Shown piece after piece: positions 1 to 11,951 of a stretch of DNA of 64,000 nucleotides. The stretch lies in NCBI GenBank assembly GCA_013396995.1, contig VWZP01009167.1, positions 175,038 through 239,037 on the forward strand, given 5' to 3'. Position numbers and translations under genes: made by a program. This DNA comes from Dicaeum eximium. Taxonomy: Eukaryota; Chordata; Aves; Passeriformes; Dicaeidae. The notes below the pieces were generated by a model that worked only from the letters and a program-made list of their open reading frames with translations, made no database searches and was not told the DNA's origin. Positions within the stretch are counted from its first letter, which is position 1. Every line of letters starts with the position of its first letter.

Positions 1-203
1 GAGGTGCTCAGGGAGATTTAAACATATGCTAAAATGATTTACTGAACTGTCTCTGCCCCGGGGAGCCAAGAACAGCACAGCTGCAAACCCCTGGAGGCTG
101 CATTCCTGATCCCAGCTGAGGGAGCAGCAAGCAGGTATCAGGTTGGGATATAGAATTTGTAATTTATATAGGATATCAATATTCTATATGGAATATATTC
201 TAG

Positions 204-221
204 ATCAATTTATAAATTGAT
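204..221. repeat. 18-bp perfect palindrome in AT-rich patch
   Basis: The sequence atcaatttataaattgat equals its own reverse complement. It sits in a short AT-rich island (about 160-225) inside GC-rich DNA. It may be chance in low-complexity sequence or part of an old repeat; no function is claimed. Confidence 0.5.
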
Positions 222-639
222 GCAGAATTTGCTAATCCAGTTTCCAGAGGGAGAAGACATGGGTGCCCACAATGGAGAGGGGCTGTAGCCCCTTCCCAAG
301 CTGCTTTTGAGGGTCTCCCACAAGTGATTGCAGTCCTTTCCTCCCAGTCCAGACTACTCCTGTTGTTCCAGAGGTTCCCTGAGCTTCCCCAGCCATCTGA
401 CCCTCCACACTGTCCTCTCCACGTGGAGCTGGAGCTTGCCCACGATCAAACTCTCGCCCCTATTGCTCATCTGAGCCCTTCCAAGGCATCCTGTGCCCCG
501 TGGTGCCTCTAGCCCCTGCTCCCAGGCAATGCCAGAGGCTGAATCCTGGAGCATACAGAGTTGGGACACACAAGCATCATTGATCCAACTCCTGGCTCTG
601 CACAGACACCCCAACAACCCCACCCCGTGCCTGAGAGCA

Positions 640-790
640 GTATCCAAGCACCCCTGGAGCTCTGGCAGCCTTGGGGTTGGGACCATTCCCTGGGGAGCCT
701 GGGCAGTGCCCAGCACCCTCTGAGGAAGAACTTTTTCCTAATACCCAACCTAAACCTCCCTGACATGAAATGGCACTGGAATCCCAGTTT
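640..790 (-). mobile_element. CR1 LINE fragment (end of ORF2)
   Basis: On the minus strand this translates to a short peptide containing GRFRLGIRKKFF followed by a degenerate LPREW-like segment. That is the hallmark of the C-terminus of the CR1 reverse-transcriptase polyprotein, just before the 3' UTR. It is truncated and not mobile. Confidence 0.75.
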
Positions 791-2357
791 CTGCAGCAGA
801 GAGGACCAGCAGGGCCATTTCTGCAGCACAGCAGGACATCACCATGTAACTTTAATATGACAAATGGACATAACACACCAGTGTGTCCTGCTGCCACCTC
901 ATCAGCTGTAGTGACCATCAGCCCCTCAGCAAAGCCCAAAACCCAGTTCCTCTTTCAGCCTGAGAGAGGAAGAGAGGGGAGGAAAGAGGAAGGAAGATGA
1001 CAAATCTGCATTTCAGATGCTGAAAGGAACACAGTGTAGAAACAGCTATTTTACAGGATTATGCCAAATGCTTTGCTCGCTGCTGCCAGTACATCTTGTG
1101 CCAAACACACCTACATGGGGAGGGTTTTTATTACCTGTGCTAATGTTAGTGCCTTACATCATGAGCCCTGTCAGAGCAATGCTGTTCCTTTGCCATCAGC
1201 CTCACAGGGAGGGGGCTCAGGTCCCCATTTTCCTGGGGTTCTCAAACTCTTCCATTGAGGCAAATGCTGTTTCCAGCTCTACAGGAATACTTCAAGAGAA
1301 AGCAGTGCCCTGGCTTTCTATTTAAGATGTAGAATTGCCTCCTAGGAGTGCTGTGTTTGCTAAGAGAGCAGAAAGCAAGAACACACATCTTGGAGCAAAC
1401 CCCTGGGCAGTGTTCCTTTAACAGGGGCCACATCCTGCTCTCATTTACACACAGATATCTGGAGAGGCTTCCGTGAAACTACCCTGGATTGCCACAGCTG
1501 ATGTGTCAGAAATCACAGCCCAGCGCAGCCCGTGGGAGGAATTCATCAGTTTTATTGTGGCTTCCTAGAAAATCTGCACTCAGTTTTTCCTCTTGCCTTG
1601 CACAGGCAAAAATCACCATTCAGGAAAAGTGCCCTGAGAGGGCTCTGCCACCAAAGCAGCAGTTTTATTCAGCTTGGTTTTCCCAAAGGGCAGCAGATAC
1701 AGCAGCACAGTTGGGTTGGGACAGGCAAGGCCACGTGTGTGGATTCTCCCGTGGATCCTTTGAGGCTGATTCCAGCCCCAGCTATGACAGGCTGGGCAGA
1801 GTTTTCACAGCTACTTAATTACTAAACATTTCCTGCAGATACTCAGCTGAGGAGAGGAGAGAGGTCAGAGCAATGAGGGACAGCCCAAGCCTGGATGAGA
1901 CTTCAGAGAATCCACACAGACCTAGAGGGGAAAAAAGGCAGCACCGGCCAGCGTGCCGACAGGAACAAATCAGAGTGACAGCAGGGCTGGGGACTCTGGG
2001 GGGACTCCCGAGTGCATCCCAAAGGGCAGTGTGGAGCATCCGGGGAATCCACAGCTGCACCTGCATCCGCCCGGCCGCACACAGAGCCCTCAGTGCTCCA
2101 TCTTCCCTCCGCTTCCTCCCTCTTGTCCTGCCCGTCTGTGCCCTGAATAGGCGGCTTCAGGAGGAGCACAGTGCCCGGATTCTCTGCGGTTCCGGCACCG
2201 CGCACATCCCCTCGCAGCGAGGGAGCCTCCTCCTCCTCCCTCCTGTCCCCACGGGTGGCTGTCACCACCTGCGCTGGCACTGCCCAAATTCTCCCAGCAG
2301 CGGCTCAGCCAAACACGCCGTGCCCCAGCCTCAGGTCACCTCTGAGCTCGGGTCCCC

Positions 2358-2485
2358 ACAGCCCCGGGAGGTGGCACCTGGGCACGTCCCCGTCCCCTAC
2401 AGCCCCGGGAGGTGGCACCTGGGCATGTCCCCGTCCCCCACAGCCCTGCGGGGAGGGGACACCTGCCCAAATGTCCCCCAAAGCA
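2358..2485. repeat. 41-bp minisatellite, about 2.7 copies
   Basis: The segment beginning acagccccgggaggtggcac recurs with a 41-bp period from 2358, 2399 and 2440. The third copy is diverged and partial. No gene overlaps it. Confidence 0.8.
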
Positions 2486-2573
2486 GCAGGGTGGGTACGG
2501 AGCCGAAGGAGGAACCAGGGCCGCTCTTGCCACACTTGCAGAGGAAGGCGTGACGTGAGCTGTGCCTTAATTG

Positions 2574-2585
2574 GTTATTAATAAC
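2574..2585. promoter_or_regulatory. Palindromic homeodomain-type site (HNF1-like)
   Basis: The perfect palindrome gttattaataac resembles the HNF1 consensus (GTTAATnATTAAC) in half-site layout but lacks the one-base spacer. It lies about 5 kb upstream of the GRAP start in a locally AT-rich patch. Binding is inferred only. Confidence 0.2.
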
Positions 2586-5500
2586 TTCTTTGTTAACCAG
2601 CCAGCCCTAAGGAGGAACCGAAATTTGACTACCGCGGTGGAGAGCTCAGTCACCGGCAGCCAGCGATCATTCACAATTTATCCCTACATTTCTTTTTCTT
2701 TTTTTTTTGTCCCCCCCGCCCCGGGTGAGTCACGGCGGTGACAGCACGGTCCCCTCACCTACGCACACGGCACAGGCTTCTGCGGTGGGGTTTTCTTTTT
2801 AATTCCTAGAAAAATAACAGATGCTCTTGTTGAGGGGGAAATTCTTGGAATCCGTCCAGGCTGTGCCAAACTCCCGGTTCCCTCGCACAAGCCCTGGGCG
2901 AGCCGCGGAGATCCCCTGCCCATGGGTGGTGACTCCGCCAGCCCGTGCCGAGGGCCAGGAGCCTCCCCCCGTGGCAAACACCGCCAGCAAACAGCCTCCA
3001 CACCCAAATCCCACGCCTCCTGCCCGCTTTCTTCGGAACTTCCAGTTAAAGGGACACTTTTCATTCGTCTCCCGTGCCAATCAAAGCGGTGCTGTGACCC
3101 TGGCACCCCCATGCTGCGCTCACAGAATGCAGCACAGGGGGTTTTTCCAGCTTCAGCTGTCTGGGAATGGCTTCTGAGGACCCACAAGAGCTGGGAGAGC
3201 ATTCCCCACTCCCATCCGTGCTGCAACACCAGCCTATCTAGGAAATTTGGTCATGGGGACCCTCAGCTTCTGCATAGCCCAGGCAGGCAGCCCAGCACAA
3301 GGATGGAGATTGGAGGCCAGACACAGTTGTCCATCCCAGGAGTCACCACCAGACATTTCCACAGCAGGATTCAGCACAAAACATTCCTCCCACAGCTTAA
3401 GGCAGAGGCTGACCTGCATGAGGGCACCCAGCAGGTCCCAGAGTTACCCCAGGTGTAGCAGCGACCACAGCAAGGCCCCAGGACACCACAGCTGTGGAGC
3501 ACACGAAATCTGCTGCCAGCTCCATCTCTCCAGGTCCCACCAGGGAAGACACAGCCACCATACTGAGGGACAGCTCACCTTCTGCTCTTGGTGCATCCCA
3601 GGGAGCAGCAGGATCTCAGGAGTAGCTCCAAGACACAGCACAGGAGAGAACACTCCCTTCTCATCAGCCCAAACCCAAGACGTGCCCTCCACGTCCTTTT
3701 ATAGAGCCCAGGGAGACAAATAACCTCCAGCCCAGGGAGCAAATAACCTCTAGCTGTGCTGGCCTGATGATTAACTCGTTAATGGTTCACACCTCTGTAA
3801 ACGATCCTGGCCTGAGCCCCCATCCCAGCCGTGCCCAGAGCCAGGCACTGACAGTGACCTCATCCAGCAGCCCAAAACTGAGTCCTGGGATCTCCCAGGA
3901 AGCCCCCACTGTCTGTTCCCCTGAGGCTGCTCTGTCTGGGCTCTCCCTTCTCACCAAAACAGGGCTTGGCCCTTTCCCAGGAGGCCAGTCCCAGCCACCA
4001 TCCCAGGCTGGATCCCTCCTGAACAGGCTGTTCAGGATGACTCTGTCAGTGATCCTTTCTTGTAGGTTTGGGTTGAATTCCACACCCCAGGCTTCATGAC
4101 TCCCAGTCCTTTTCCAGATCCATTTTTGGGCCAAGAGCAGAAAGTGAGGTCCCACCACCAGCGCCCTGCACTCAGGCTTCTCCCATAAGAGCACAGTCCC
4201 ACTTCCCAGTACACCTACATCACAGGCAAGCACGCCCTGCTCTGATTTACCAGCTCAAAAACCCCAATACCAGCCCAAACCACCCATGCTGACCCTGAGG
4301 AGATGCAGCTCCATGTCTGGAGACCACCAGCACCTCAAGGAGCCTTTCACGGCCACGCTGGACCAGTGTGCCCAATTGTCTCTGTGTCTGCTCCTCCTGT
4401 AGATGTTTGCCTACAGGTCCTGTGGGATAATGTGGGATCCAGAGGGGTCTGATCCTCTGTCCTCAGCTACACCAGGGTGTAAATGGTGACACAAGTTCCT
4501 CACTGTGGGCTGAGAAGTTGGGTTACACACAAGATCCGGTGCTCAGGAGTCACCGACGTGGCCTCTGCTCCGGGGGAAAGTGCTGACACTGAGATCCTGT
4601 CTGGAGGCCCTGATGTGGCATTTTCTAGCCCAGGATGTCACTTCCTCTCTGCACGGGGCCTCACTGGGGCTCCCGCTTCCTGTAGAGACACGGATCCCCA
4701 TGGGAAGGGCTGATTCCATCCCTGGGCAGCTGCAGCCTTTATCCCACAGGATTTACCTGCCTGAATCCTGGCTGTGCTGCATTCCCAGCCCCCAGCACAG
4801 CGCTGTGGTGTGGGGCAGCTCCCATCCCTCTCCCTGCTGCGGGAGCACAGCCCTGGCTCTGCAATGAGCCAGCTCGCCCAGCCCAGCCCTGCACCATCCA
4901 GGCCCAGCTCAAACCCCCCGCGAGGCAAAGCCGGGCTTGGGACACCCCCTCCTCTCCCACGGGCAGAGCAAAGAGTCCAGGCAGAGGCTGGAGAGGAGCT
5001 GGGGAGCCCGGAGTGGTGTCCATAACAAAGCTCCCCAGGCCCCAGAGGAAGGGGAAGAGGCTCCCCTCCCTCCTCTTCCTCCCTCCCGCGTGGGGATTTT
5101 GCAGCCAGGTAAACACAGGATGTTGATGAAACAGGGCTGGACAGGTTGGGCAAGCCGGGAATCAGCAGGAGCTCAGGCAGCTCCCAACGCCTGGAATGGC
5201 CCTGCAGCCGGAAAGGGACAATGCCACAGCCCCTGGCACCTTCCCCCGCCTGTCCCCAGGGTCACGGGACTCCCCTGCTGGCACGGAGAGGCAGCGTGGG
5301 CTGGTGGCCGAGCCCAGGGCAGGGTGGGCTCCCCTGCTCTGATCCATGGGATCCCTTGGGATCTCCTTGCAGGCTGAGCTGAACTCAGCACCCAACTCCG
5401 AAGTTCAAGCTTTGACACCCAACCAACAGCGACCGTGTGGCCCCTCCTGTGTCCCTCTGAACACTGGGGACATGCAGGGCACAGGGATGAGGGGACAGGG

Positions 5501-5776
5501 GACAGATCCCCCAGGGTCCCACCCTGCGGGCATCGGCTCATGGCTGGCACAGCCACCTGGGATGGGGCACCCGGGGACCAGCTGGACACTGCAGCCTTTG
5601 GCTCCCGACCCAGAAAAGGGGCCACAGCCTGCTCTGGCCTCTCCTGGGGTGCCTCCTGGGGTGCAGGTGCTGCTGTCACCCCCCCAGTGACCACGTGTGC
5701 TCACGCAGCAGCCAAGAGCGGGCCACCAGCGAGCAGAAGGGGCCCGGACCCTGCCGGGGAGCACAGCCAGGACAGC

Positions 5777-5796
5777 GGGAGGGGGTCGGGGACGGG
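5777..5796 (+). other. Guanine-quadruplex motif
   Basis: Four G-runs separated by loops of one or two bases (gggagggggtcggggacggg) satisfy the usual G4 pattern. It lies about 1.8 kb upstream of the GRAP start. No function is shown. Confidence 0.6.
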
Positions 5797-7439
5797 TTGT
5801 GATGTAGGAGGTGACAGAGATGTCAAAGGGGCTGCCTGTCCCATCAGAGCCTGAGTGGAGGGGCAGGTGGCGCTGTCCCCAATGTCCCCAGTGTCCCTTG
5901 GGGCGCTGCTGCCATCTGCTGGCACCATCCCATCCTGCTCCGGTCCTGCGCCAGGCCTGGGGACCCTCGGTGACCCCACTGTCCTGTGCCCCCTCCCAGG
6001 CACTGTGGCACCACGTGTGCCTCCAGCCCGGACACGCCAAGGTGCCCCCAAAGCCTCCCTGCTGCCCCAGAAATCCAACCCCCAAAACTGCTCCCGCTGT
6101 CCCCCCCAGCACAGCTGATTGTCACCCCAATAACCCATTCCTGGGCTGCAGGTTCCTCCCACACCAACCCCTCCCAGTGCCCAGACACCCTCCCTGCCCT
6201 GTTGTTCTCCATGTGGGGTGGGCTGGGGGGGCTTTTGCATCATCCAGATTGGGATGATGGAGCAGGGACAGGATCAGGCCCTTGGCTGCAGCACTGGTAG
6301 AACAGTGGCTCTGCTGGGCTGCTTTCCCCAGGGAACATCCAGCTCCATCCTCCCCAAGGCTGCTGAGGGGCAGAGGAAGCTCATCCCAAGATGATTTCCT
6401 GCTGCATTCCCATCCCCTGGGTCTCTCATGTGACAGCAGAGAAGGAGAGCCTCTTCCCACGGCCTCCCTGACCCTCCTGGCCTTCCCAGCATCTCCGTGT
6501 CCCCTGGGACCAGCACATCCCGGGATAACCATTGGGGGTCGTGCCCTGCACATCCCTCTCTGCTTCCCACGGGCACTGGGAGCCTGGAAGTGGCCTCAGT
6601 GGGGTGTTAAAGGGTGTTTGCTTTTCGGGTGCAGTCGGGAAGTGGGAATAAGGTTTGGGAGAGGCCAATCACCGAGCCTATGTCCCCGCAGTGGCCCTGC
6701 AAGCACCACAGCTCATCCCACCCCGGGCAGATGGCAAATGCTGGAAAATGCCCAAATCCATGGGCAGGGACTGCGCCGCAGCTGTCCCTGGTTTAATTCC
6801 TCGCAGCAAAGCGAGGCAGTGTCTGGCGGGTTTTCCATGCCCCAGCCCACACACAGGAAGGCTGAAAGCTCCGGAGACCTTCCCTCTGGGAATGATTCCC
6901 GGCGTGCCAGCCCTGCAGACTCCGTGCCTGACGCCCACGGGAGCAGCGGGAAGTTTTAGTGCTCAGTTTTAGTCTAAAAGGGATTTTTATTCCCTAAGTA
7001 AGGCCTGCAGAAGAAAACTGGGAAAAATCAATCTCCTCAAGGGGCCACAGCCCGAAGAGCCAATATCAGTTGTGCTGAAAGCTCAGAGCTGAGCGGAGTG
7101 TTCGCTCTGAATTCCAAAGAAACCAGGTGTGTGTGCATCCACCCACCTCGCTCCGCCTCCGCCATTCCCACCCGCCGCGAGTTTCTTGCTTCTGGCACAG
7201 CCATTCCCACCAAAAGCCCCCTTTTGGCACCTCAACCAGAGACTCCCCCATCAGCTCTGCCTGTTCTCTCCAAACACCCATCCCAAAACCCCAACCCGTG
7301 CCCAGCCCATCTCCATCCTGTTCCCATCCAAACCGCGCCCGCTGCCCGCCACTCACCGCGGAGAAACGCCAAATCCTTTTGCCATCCTTCGGCACATGGC
7401 AGCCGGGTGGGCTGGCACGGCTCCCCCCGCACATCTGGG

Positions 7440-7578
7440 CAGCTGTGGCCGCGGCAGGGCCCGCCTGGTGCCCCGGCAGCGCTGACATCAGCGCGGTTTC
7501 CTGCCCGCCGCCGCCGCCGCACCGTGCGCGCAGCCCCGACCCCACCGCCCCGGGTCCCTCCGGCAGAGCCCCACGGCC
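7440..7578 (+). promoter_or_regulatory. GRAP: GRAP CpG-rich 5' flank / 5' UTR
   Basis: A CpG-dense stretch with a (GCC)n run near 7508 lies directly upstream of the GRAP initiator ATG. It probably carries the 5' UTR and core promoter. No TATA box is obvious and the transcription start cannot be fixed from sequence. Confidence 0.45.
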
Positions 7579-7656
7579 ATGGAGTCGGTGGCTCTGTACA
7601 GCTTCCAGGCCACGGAGAAGGACGAGCTGCCCTTCCAGAAAGGGGACACCCTGAAG
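7579..7656 (+). CDS. GRAP: GRAP coding exon 1 (start of N-SH3)
   Basis: Twenty-six codons from the ATG, in context ccacggccATGG, to CTGAAG followed by donor gtacag. It encodes the ALYSF and DELPF strands of the first SH3 domain and ends in phase 0, as in GRB2. Confidence 0.95.
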
Positions 7657-10600
7657 GTACAGGGGACACGGGTCACCAGCCGCGGGGGTTGGATGCTGTT
7701 GCTTTTGTGGGACCCAGTGGGCACATGGTGACACCGGTGCTCTTTGTCCCTGACTTTAATGCTTCTGGGGCTTTCTGTGGGATATAAGGAGCCAGCCTCG
7801 AGGATTTTGGAGTGTGGAGTAGCATTCCCTGCTTGCCTGTGCCACCAGGCACAACTTCAGAGGACACCCCGGCTGGGACATGGCATGTGGCCTCCCTGGC
7901 TATCAGCGCTACCAGCTGGGCTCTGAGGTAGCCCCTCGGGGCTGGGACACGTTTACCCGGTCCGGGGAGCACCGGAGGTCACAAGGATCCGGCAGTTTGG
8001 GTGCCCAAACACCCGCTCAGGCACCGGCACTGGCGTGGGCTCTTAGATGCCACCTGGGAATCCCAAAAAGCTCCAGGGGAGCTCAGAACATCCCTGGGGG
8101 CGGCAGCCCTGCGGTGGGAGTGAGGGCACCCCCTCCCTGCCCATCGGCTCATCCCTCTCGGGCTCCTCCCGGACCCCTGGCCCTCTGTAGCCCCCGGGGT
8201 GGTGGGGAGGGGGCACAGCCCGGCTGGATCCCGGAGCCCCACGCCCGCCGTGCCGTCCCTGCCTCCCGGGTGCTTCCCCCGTGCCCTGGCCCGGGGTTTC
8301 GGATCCTGTTTTCACAGCTGTGCCGGCCCCGGGCCCCTGCGTGGGAGGCTGGAAAATGTTGTCACACGGAAGCGGTGTCAGCACCCACTGCCACCGTCCC
8401 GGGGGACGCGGGGGCCTGGCTCATGTCCTGGCTCCTCCAGGGACAGATTTCACCCCATTCCCGGGGCAGGGGTTTGGGACAACATCAGGCACCTTCCAGC
8501 TCTGTGACCCCAAAGCCCCCAGAGTGTGTCAGCACTGCCAGAGCCCCCTTTTCCCCAGGGCATGGTTGGGGGGTGTTGTGGGGTCTGGGGCAGCAATGGG
8601 GTCCCACTCAGCCCCTCTCCCAGGGGAATGGCAGCCAGGCTGACACCTCTCTGCTCCTCTCCCACCTCAGATCCTCAACATGGAAGATGACCAGAACTGG
8701 TACAAGGCTGAGCTCTTCGGCTGCGAGGGCTTTGTCCCCAAAAACTACATCAAGGTCAAGCCACACCCGTAAGTACCATCCCACCAGCCGGGCAACAATC
8801 CCAAATCCTAAAGGTCTGCCACGAGCCGGGGTAGTCCCACACGTGGGGAAACTGAGTCACAGAGATGGGGTCTGCCTGCTAGGTCAGTCTGCCAGTGCCA
8901 CCACAGCCCGAGGGGACAGGAGGCAGCAGCACACCCACATACCCCCAAAAATCCAAAACTCACACCGAGCTGCCACTAAATAAACGATAGCTGGGGAACA
9001 AAAAAGTGTTATGGGATTACAGCTGCATTAAACACAATCCTATTACTGTGTTATTAAAGCCCAGCCTAATCCATCGCCGATTGAACCTGTGTTTTATATA
9101 TCCTTAGCCCCTGGTAAATCACATTTAAATGCCGGAGCGAACGCGTGGGCATGGGGCAGCCCGGGGCACATCCCACTGCTTCTCCAGCTTGGGATAACAA
9201 CCGGGATGGGCGAGACAGCCTCTTCTGTGCAGCACCTGCAGGGCTGCCTCTGTGCTAAACTCCGTGGCTGATCATTCACCGGACGATTTTTACAGTAGCA
9301 GAGGATCCTCACAGCCCAGGGACCTGAAAAACCAGCCCTGGCAGGGGTGGGACACGGGGACTCTGCTGCTCGCAGCTCCAGCAGGCAGGAGGGGTTTATC
9401 CTGGCACCGGGGGGTTTCTGCTCCGCACCTGGAAGGGCTGTTGTTCCCACGAGGGGCCAAGGCACGCGGAGGAGGCGACAGGCAGCGAAGCGGGGGCTTT
9501 TTGTGACAGGCCAGGTGACAGGATGCGGTCGCCGCTGTCGGTGGCGCTGCTCTGGTCCCGCGAGGAGGGGGCAGCGCGCCCACAGCACCCAGCGGTGCCC
9601 CCTGAAAATTCCGGGATGCACCTGGAAGGGGAGAGAAGGGAGAAACTGCCGGGGGAGGGTCCCAGCGCGGTGAGGAGCCCGATGGAGACTCCTCTGCCGG
9701 CGGCATCTCGGTGCCTCCACCCCGCAGGCTGCGGATGCGGCGCTGGGGGTGCCCGGGGGTGCCCGCGTGGCTCAGCCTGGTGCTCCTCGCAGGTGGTACG
9801 CGGGCAGGATCTCCCGGCACGGGGCAGAGGAGCGGCTGCTCCAGCGCAATCGCCTGGGAGCGTTCTTGATCCGCGACAGCGAGAGCGCCCCGGGCGAGTT
9901 CTCCCTCTCGGTCAGGTAAGTGCCCTTGGCAGGAGGGGAGGGGTCCCTGCAGCCCCCGCTTTGGGAGGCATCGGGCCACCCTCGTGTGTGCAGGGGAAGG
10001 GCTGAGCACCCTGCCCTGTCCTGGCCGCCTCGGAGGGGCTGCGGAGCCGCGTCGCACCCAGCACGGCCTCGCTCAGCACCTTCCCCTCGCCCACAGCTCC
10101 GCCTCCATCCCCGCTGCTCCCTGCTCCCCGCAGCGCTCCCCTCGCAGGGACACCCCTAAACACGGCCTCGTGGGTGCTGCCGGGGCTGGGGCGAGCTGCT
10201 GGGGACAGCCCGGGGACACAGAGATGTCCCACGGGACACGGCCGGGGCAGCAAAGGCCGGAGCATCCCCGGGATGCGGGGCTCGGCATCCGCAGCACTTG
10301 GGCTGTACCGGCCGTACAACGGGCAGAGCCCCGGCCGGGGAGCAGGGCCGGCCCCAGGCCAGCCAGGCACTTTCTCACACTTTTAATCCCTAATTGAACG
10401 TTTCGGGAGGTTCTTGCCCCTAATGAAAGGGAGCTGTGCTCTGCCGCGTCACCAGCAGCGCGGCTGGGTCGGGTCCTGCCCCTGCCCGAGGCACCCCAAC
10501 CTCTCACCCCAGGCACACCCTGTGGGGTGACAGCGAGGGAAATCCTGCCTGCCCCGTCCTCCTGCAGCGAGGGGGTCCCAGGAGCACAATCCCAGCTTCT

Positions 10601-11951
10601 GCAGCCTCCTGGCTTGTGCCGAGACCTGCAGCTCTCACCACGCCTTCCTCAGATGTGGCCCTGGACAAAGCCACCTGCCCTCCACGTGGCTGGCACGCTG
10701 CCACCCCTGAGCCCCGCTGTGCCAGGCTGGGCACCGAGCTTTGGGTGCCTGTGGGGTGAATTGTAGCAGAGTCCTCACTGCAGGGCCAGGAATGACCCCG
10801 GTGCCACCACCACCCCCACCATGGCAGGAAGGGTACAGTGAGACCCATGGGCTCACCCCAACCTTGCCAGCACCCCCAGGCTTTACCCACCTCAGGGGAT
10901 GCTGCCAGGATGTCCCCAGGGTGACATCCATCCTCCTTCTGCAGCTACGGGAAGCACGTCCAGCACTTCAAGGTGCTCAGGGAGAGGAACGGCAAATATT
11001 TCCTCTGGGAGGAAAAGTTCAACTCCCTCAACGAGCTGGTGGATTTCTACAGGATGACCACGATCTCCAAAGAGCAGCAGATTTTGCTGTGGGATGAGGA
11101 CCACACCCAGGAGGTACCAGCATGGATGGGCCCATGGGTCCCAAACCCCTGCATGAGCCCCCTCGAGGCTCAGTGTCCCTGCTGAGGGGGACAGGGACAT
11201 CCCTGGGTGGCATCCTTTGGCTCGAGGGGTGAGGAGCAGGAGAGGGTGCAGCAGCCTGAGACAGGCGGTGCTGCAGGGAGGAGGAGCCCCTGGAGCAGCT
11301 CAGCAGGGCAGGGCAGGGCAGGACAGGGCACAGATCCCTGTCCCTCGGGCCAGGGGTGATGCCCAGGGCAGGTGGCAGAGCCCAACCAGATCAGGGCAGG
11401 GCACGGCCAAACTCCAGCAAAGCCAAGCCCTGGGGTTGTGGAGGTGGCAACACTGGACTTTGGGAGCTGGGATGGGGAAGGCTCCAGCTGCCTCCAAGGG
11501 TCCCCTGGGCACCCACCCTGGCTCTCCCAGCAGCCAGAACAGGGAGTCTTGTGCCCTGGGGTGTTCTCCTGCACCTGGGGGTGTCCCCAGCACTGCACTC
11601 TTCCCTTTTCTAGCTTCTGTCTCTCCAAAGCAGGCACACCAAGGCTTGTCCTCATCCCGTGGTGGCAGTGTCCCCACCAGGACCCAGGCAGTGCTGCCCA
11701 GTGCTGGGGTTGGCAGATGGGGACCCCTCTCCTCCTGCCAACCCCTGCCCTCGCCTTCCCTGCAGGTGAAGAGACCCCGATTCGTGCAAGCCCAGTTTGA
11801 CTTCTCAGCCCAGGAGGGCTCCCAGCTGCCCTTCCTTCGTGGGGACATCATTGAGGTCCTGGCCTGCCCTGACCCCAGCTGGTGGCAGGGGAAGCTTCAC
11901 GGCCACGTCGGGCTCTTCCCCCGCAGCTTCGTCCACCCCATCCCCAAGTGA
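7579..11951 (+). CDS. GRAP: GRB2-related adaptor protein GRAP, five coding exons
   Basis: Coding exons are 7579-7656, 8671-8768, 9793-9915, 10945-11113 and 11766-11951. All have GT/AG introns and phases join to a 217-residue protein, the same length as human GRAP. Order is N-terminal SH3 (about 1-58, starting MESVALYSFQAT, with binding-surface Trp36, Pro49 and Tyr52), SH2 (about 60-152, with the phosphotyrosine-binding Arg86 in GAFLIRDSE), and C-terminal SH3 (about 160-213, with the WWQGK tryptophans). GRAP is a cytoplasmic adaptor that couples tyrosine-phosphorylated receptors, mainly in lymphoid cells, to SOS and Ras. GRB2 shares the architecture, but MESVALYSF and the linker ILNMEDDQNWYKAEL favour GRAP, as does the adjoining SLC5A10/FAM83G synteny. 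No lesion is visible. Confidence 0.96.
8671..8768 (+). CDS. GRAP: GRAP coding exon 2 (rest of N-SH3)
   Basis: The acceptor is cccacctcag and the donor is gtaagt. It encodes DDQNWYKAEL and GFVPKNYIKV, completing SH3-1, and splits the Pro59 codon with the next exon. Confidence 0.95.
8845..8895 (-). mobile_element. Possible MIR/CORE-SINE fragment in GRAP intron 2
   Basis: The segment gtggggaaactgagtcacag, followed by gtctgcctgctaggtcagtc, resembles the antisense of the MIR core (gaggaaactgaggcacagag). It is short and diverged, so chance similarity is possible. Confidence 0.3.
9000..9110. promoter_or_regulatory. AT-rich candidate enhancer in GRAP intron 2
   Basis: A sharply AT-rich block in a GC-rich intron contains gggattac (about 9013) and cctaatcc (about 9066), both OTX/PITX-type homeodomain motifs, plus ttattaaag. 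The composition suggests a conserved noncoding element, but conservation cannot be tested here. Confidence 0.25.
9793..9915 (+). CDS. GRAP: GRAP coding exon 3 (N-half of SH2)
   Basis: The acceptor is ctcctcgcag and the donor is gtaagt. It encodes WYAGRISR through FSLSV, including the invariant Arg86 of the FLIR motif that contacts phosphotyrosine. Confidence 0.95.
10945..11113 (+). CDS. GRAP: GRAP coding exon 4 (C-half of SH2)
   Basis: The acceptor is ccttctgcag and the donor is gtacca. It encodes YGKHVQHFKVL, KYFLWEEKFNSLNELVDF and the linker to the second SH3. VQHFKVL and FNSLNELVD are family signatures. Confidence 0.95.
11766..11951 (+). CDS. GRAP: GRAP coding exon 5 (C-SH3 and stop)
   Basis: The acceptor is ccctgcag. 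It encodes the second SH3 (AQFDFSAQEGSQLPFLRGD, then WWQGK and GLFPRSFV) and ends at TGA 11949-11951. Confidence 0.95.
   Translation: MKRPRFVQAQFDFSAQEGSQLPFLRGDIIEVLACPDPSWWQGKLHGHVGLFPRSFVHPIPK

Larger units (their letters stand above)
1..7440. other. Noncoding region upstream of GRAP
   Basis: I see no exon here that resembles a known protein on either strand. Many stop-free stretches exist, but they follow from GC-rich composition and lack splice-site context or recognisable domains. The region holds a CR1 fragment (about 640-790), an AT-rich patch (160-225) that includes an 18-bp perfect palindrome at 204-221, a 41-bp minisatellite (2358-2485), a 12-bp palindrome resembling an HNF1-type homeodomain site (2574-2585), and a guanine-quadruplex motif (5777-5796). 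Distal GRAP regulatory elements could lie here, but nothing proves it. Confidence 0.5.

Noticed and set aside
5405..6243. Long overlapping minus-strand frames upstream of GRAP
   Set aside because: Gly/Trp/Pro-rich shadow frames with no similarity I recognise and no splice consensus.
7880..8983. Plus-strand open frame of 367 codons
   Set aside because: It runs across GRAP intron 1, exon 2 and intron 2 in a different frame from GRAP. The protein is Pro/Gly/Ser-rich without domains, as expected from GC-rich DNA that lacks stops.
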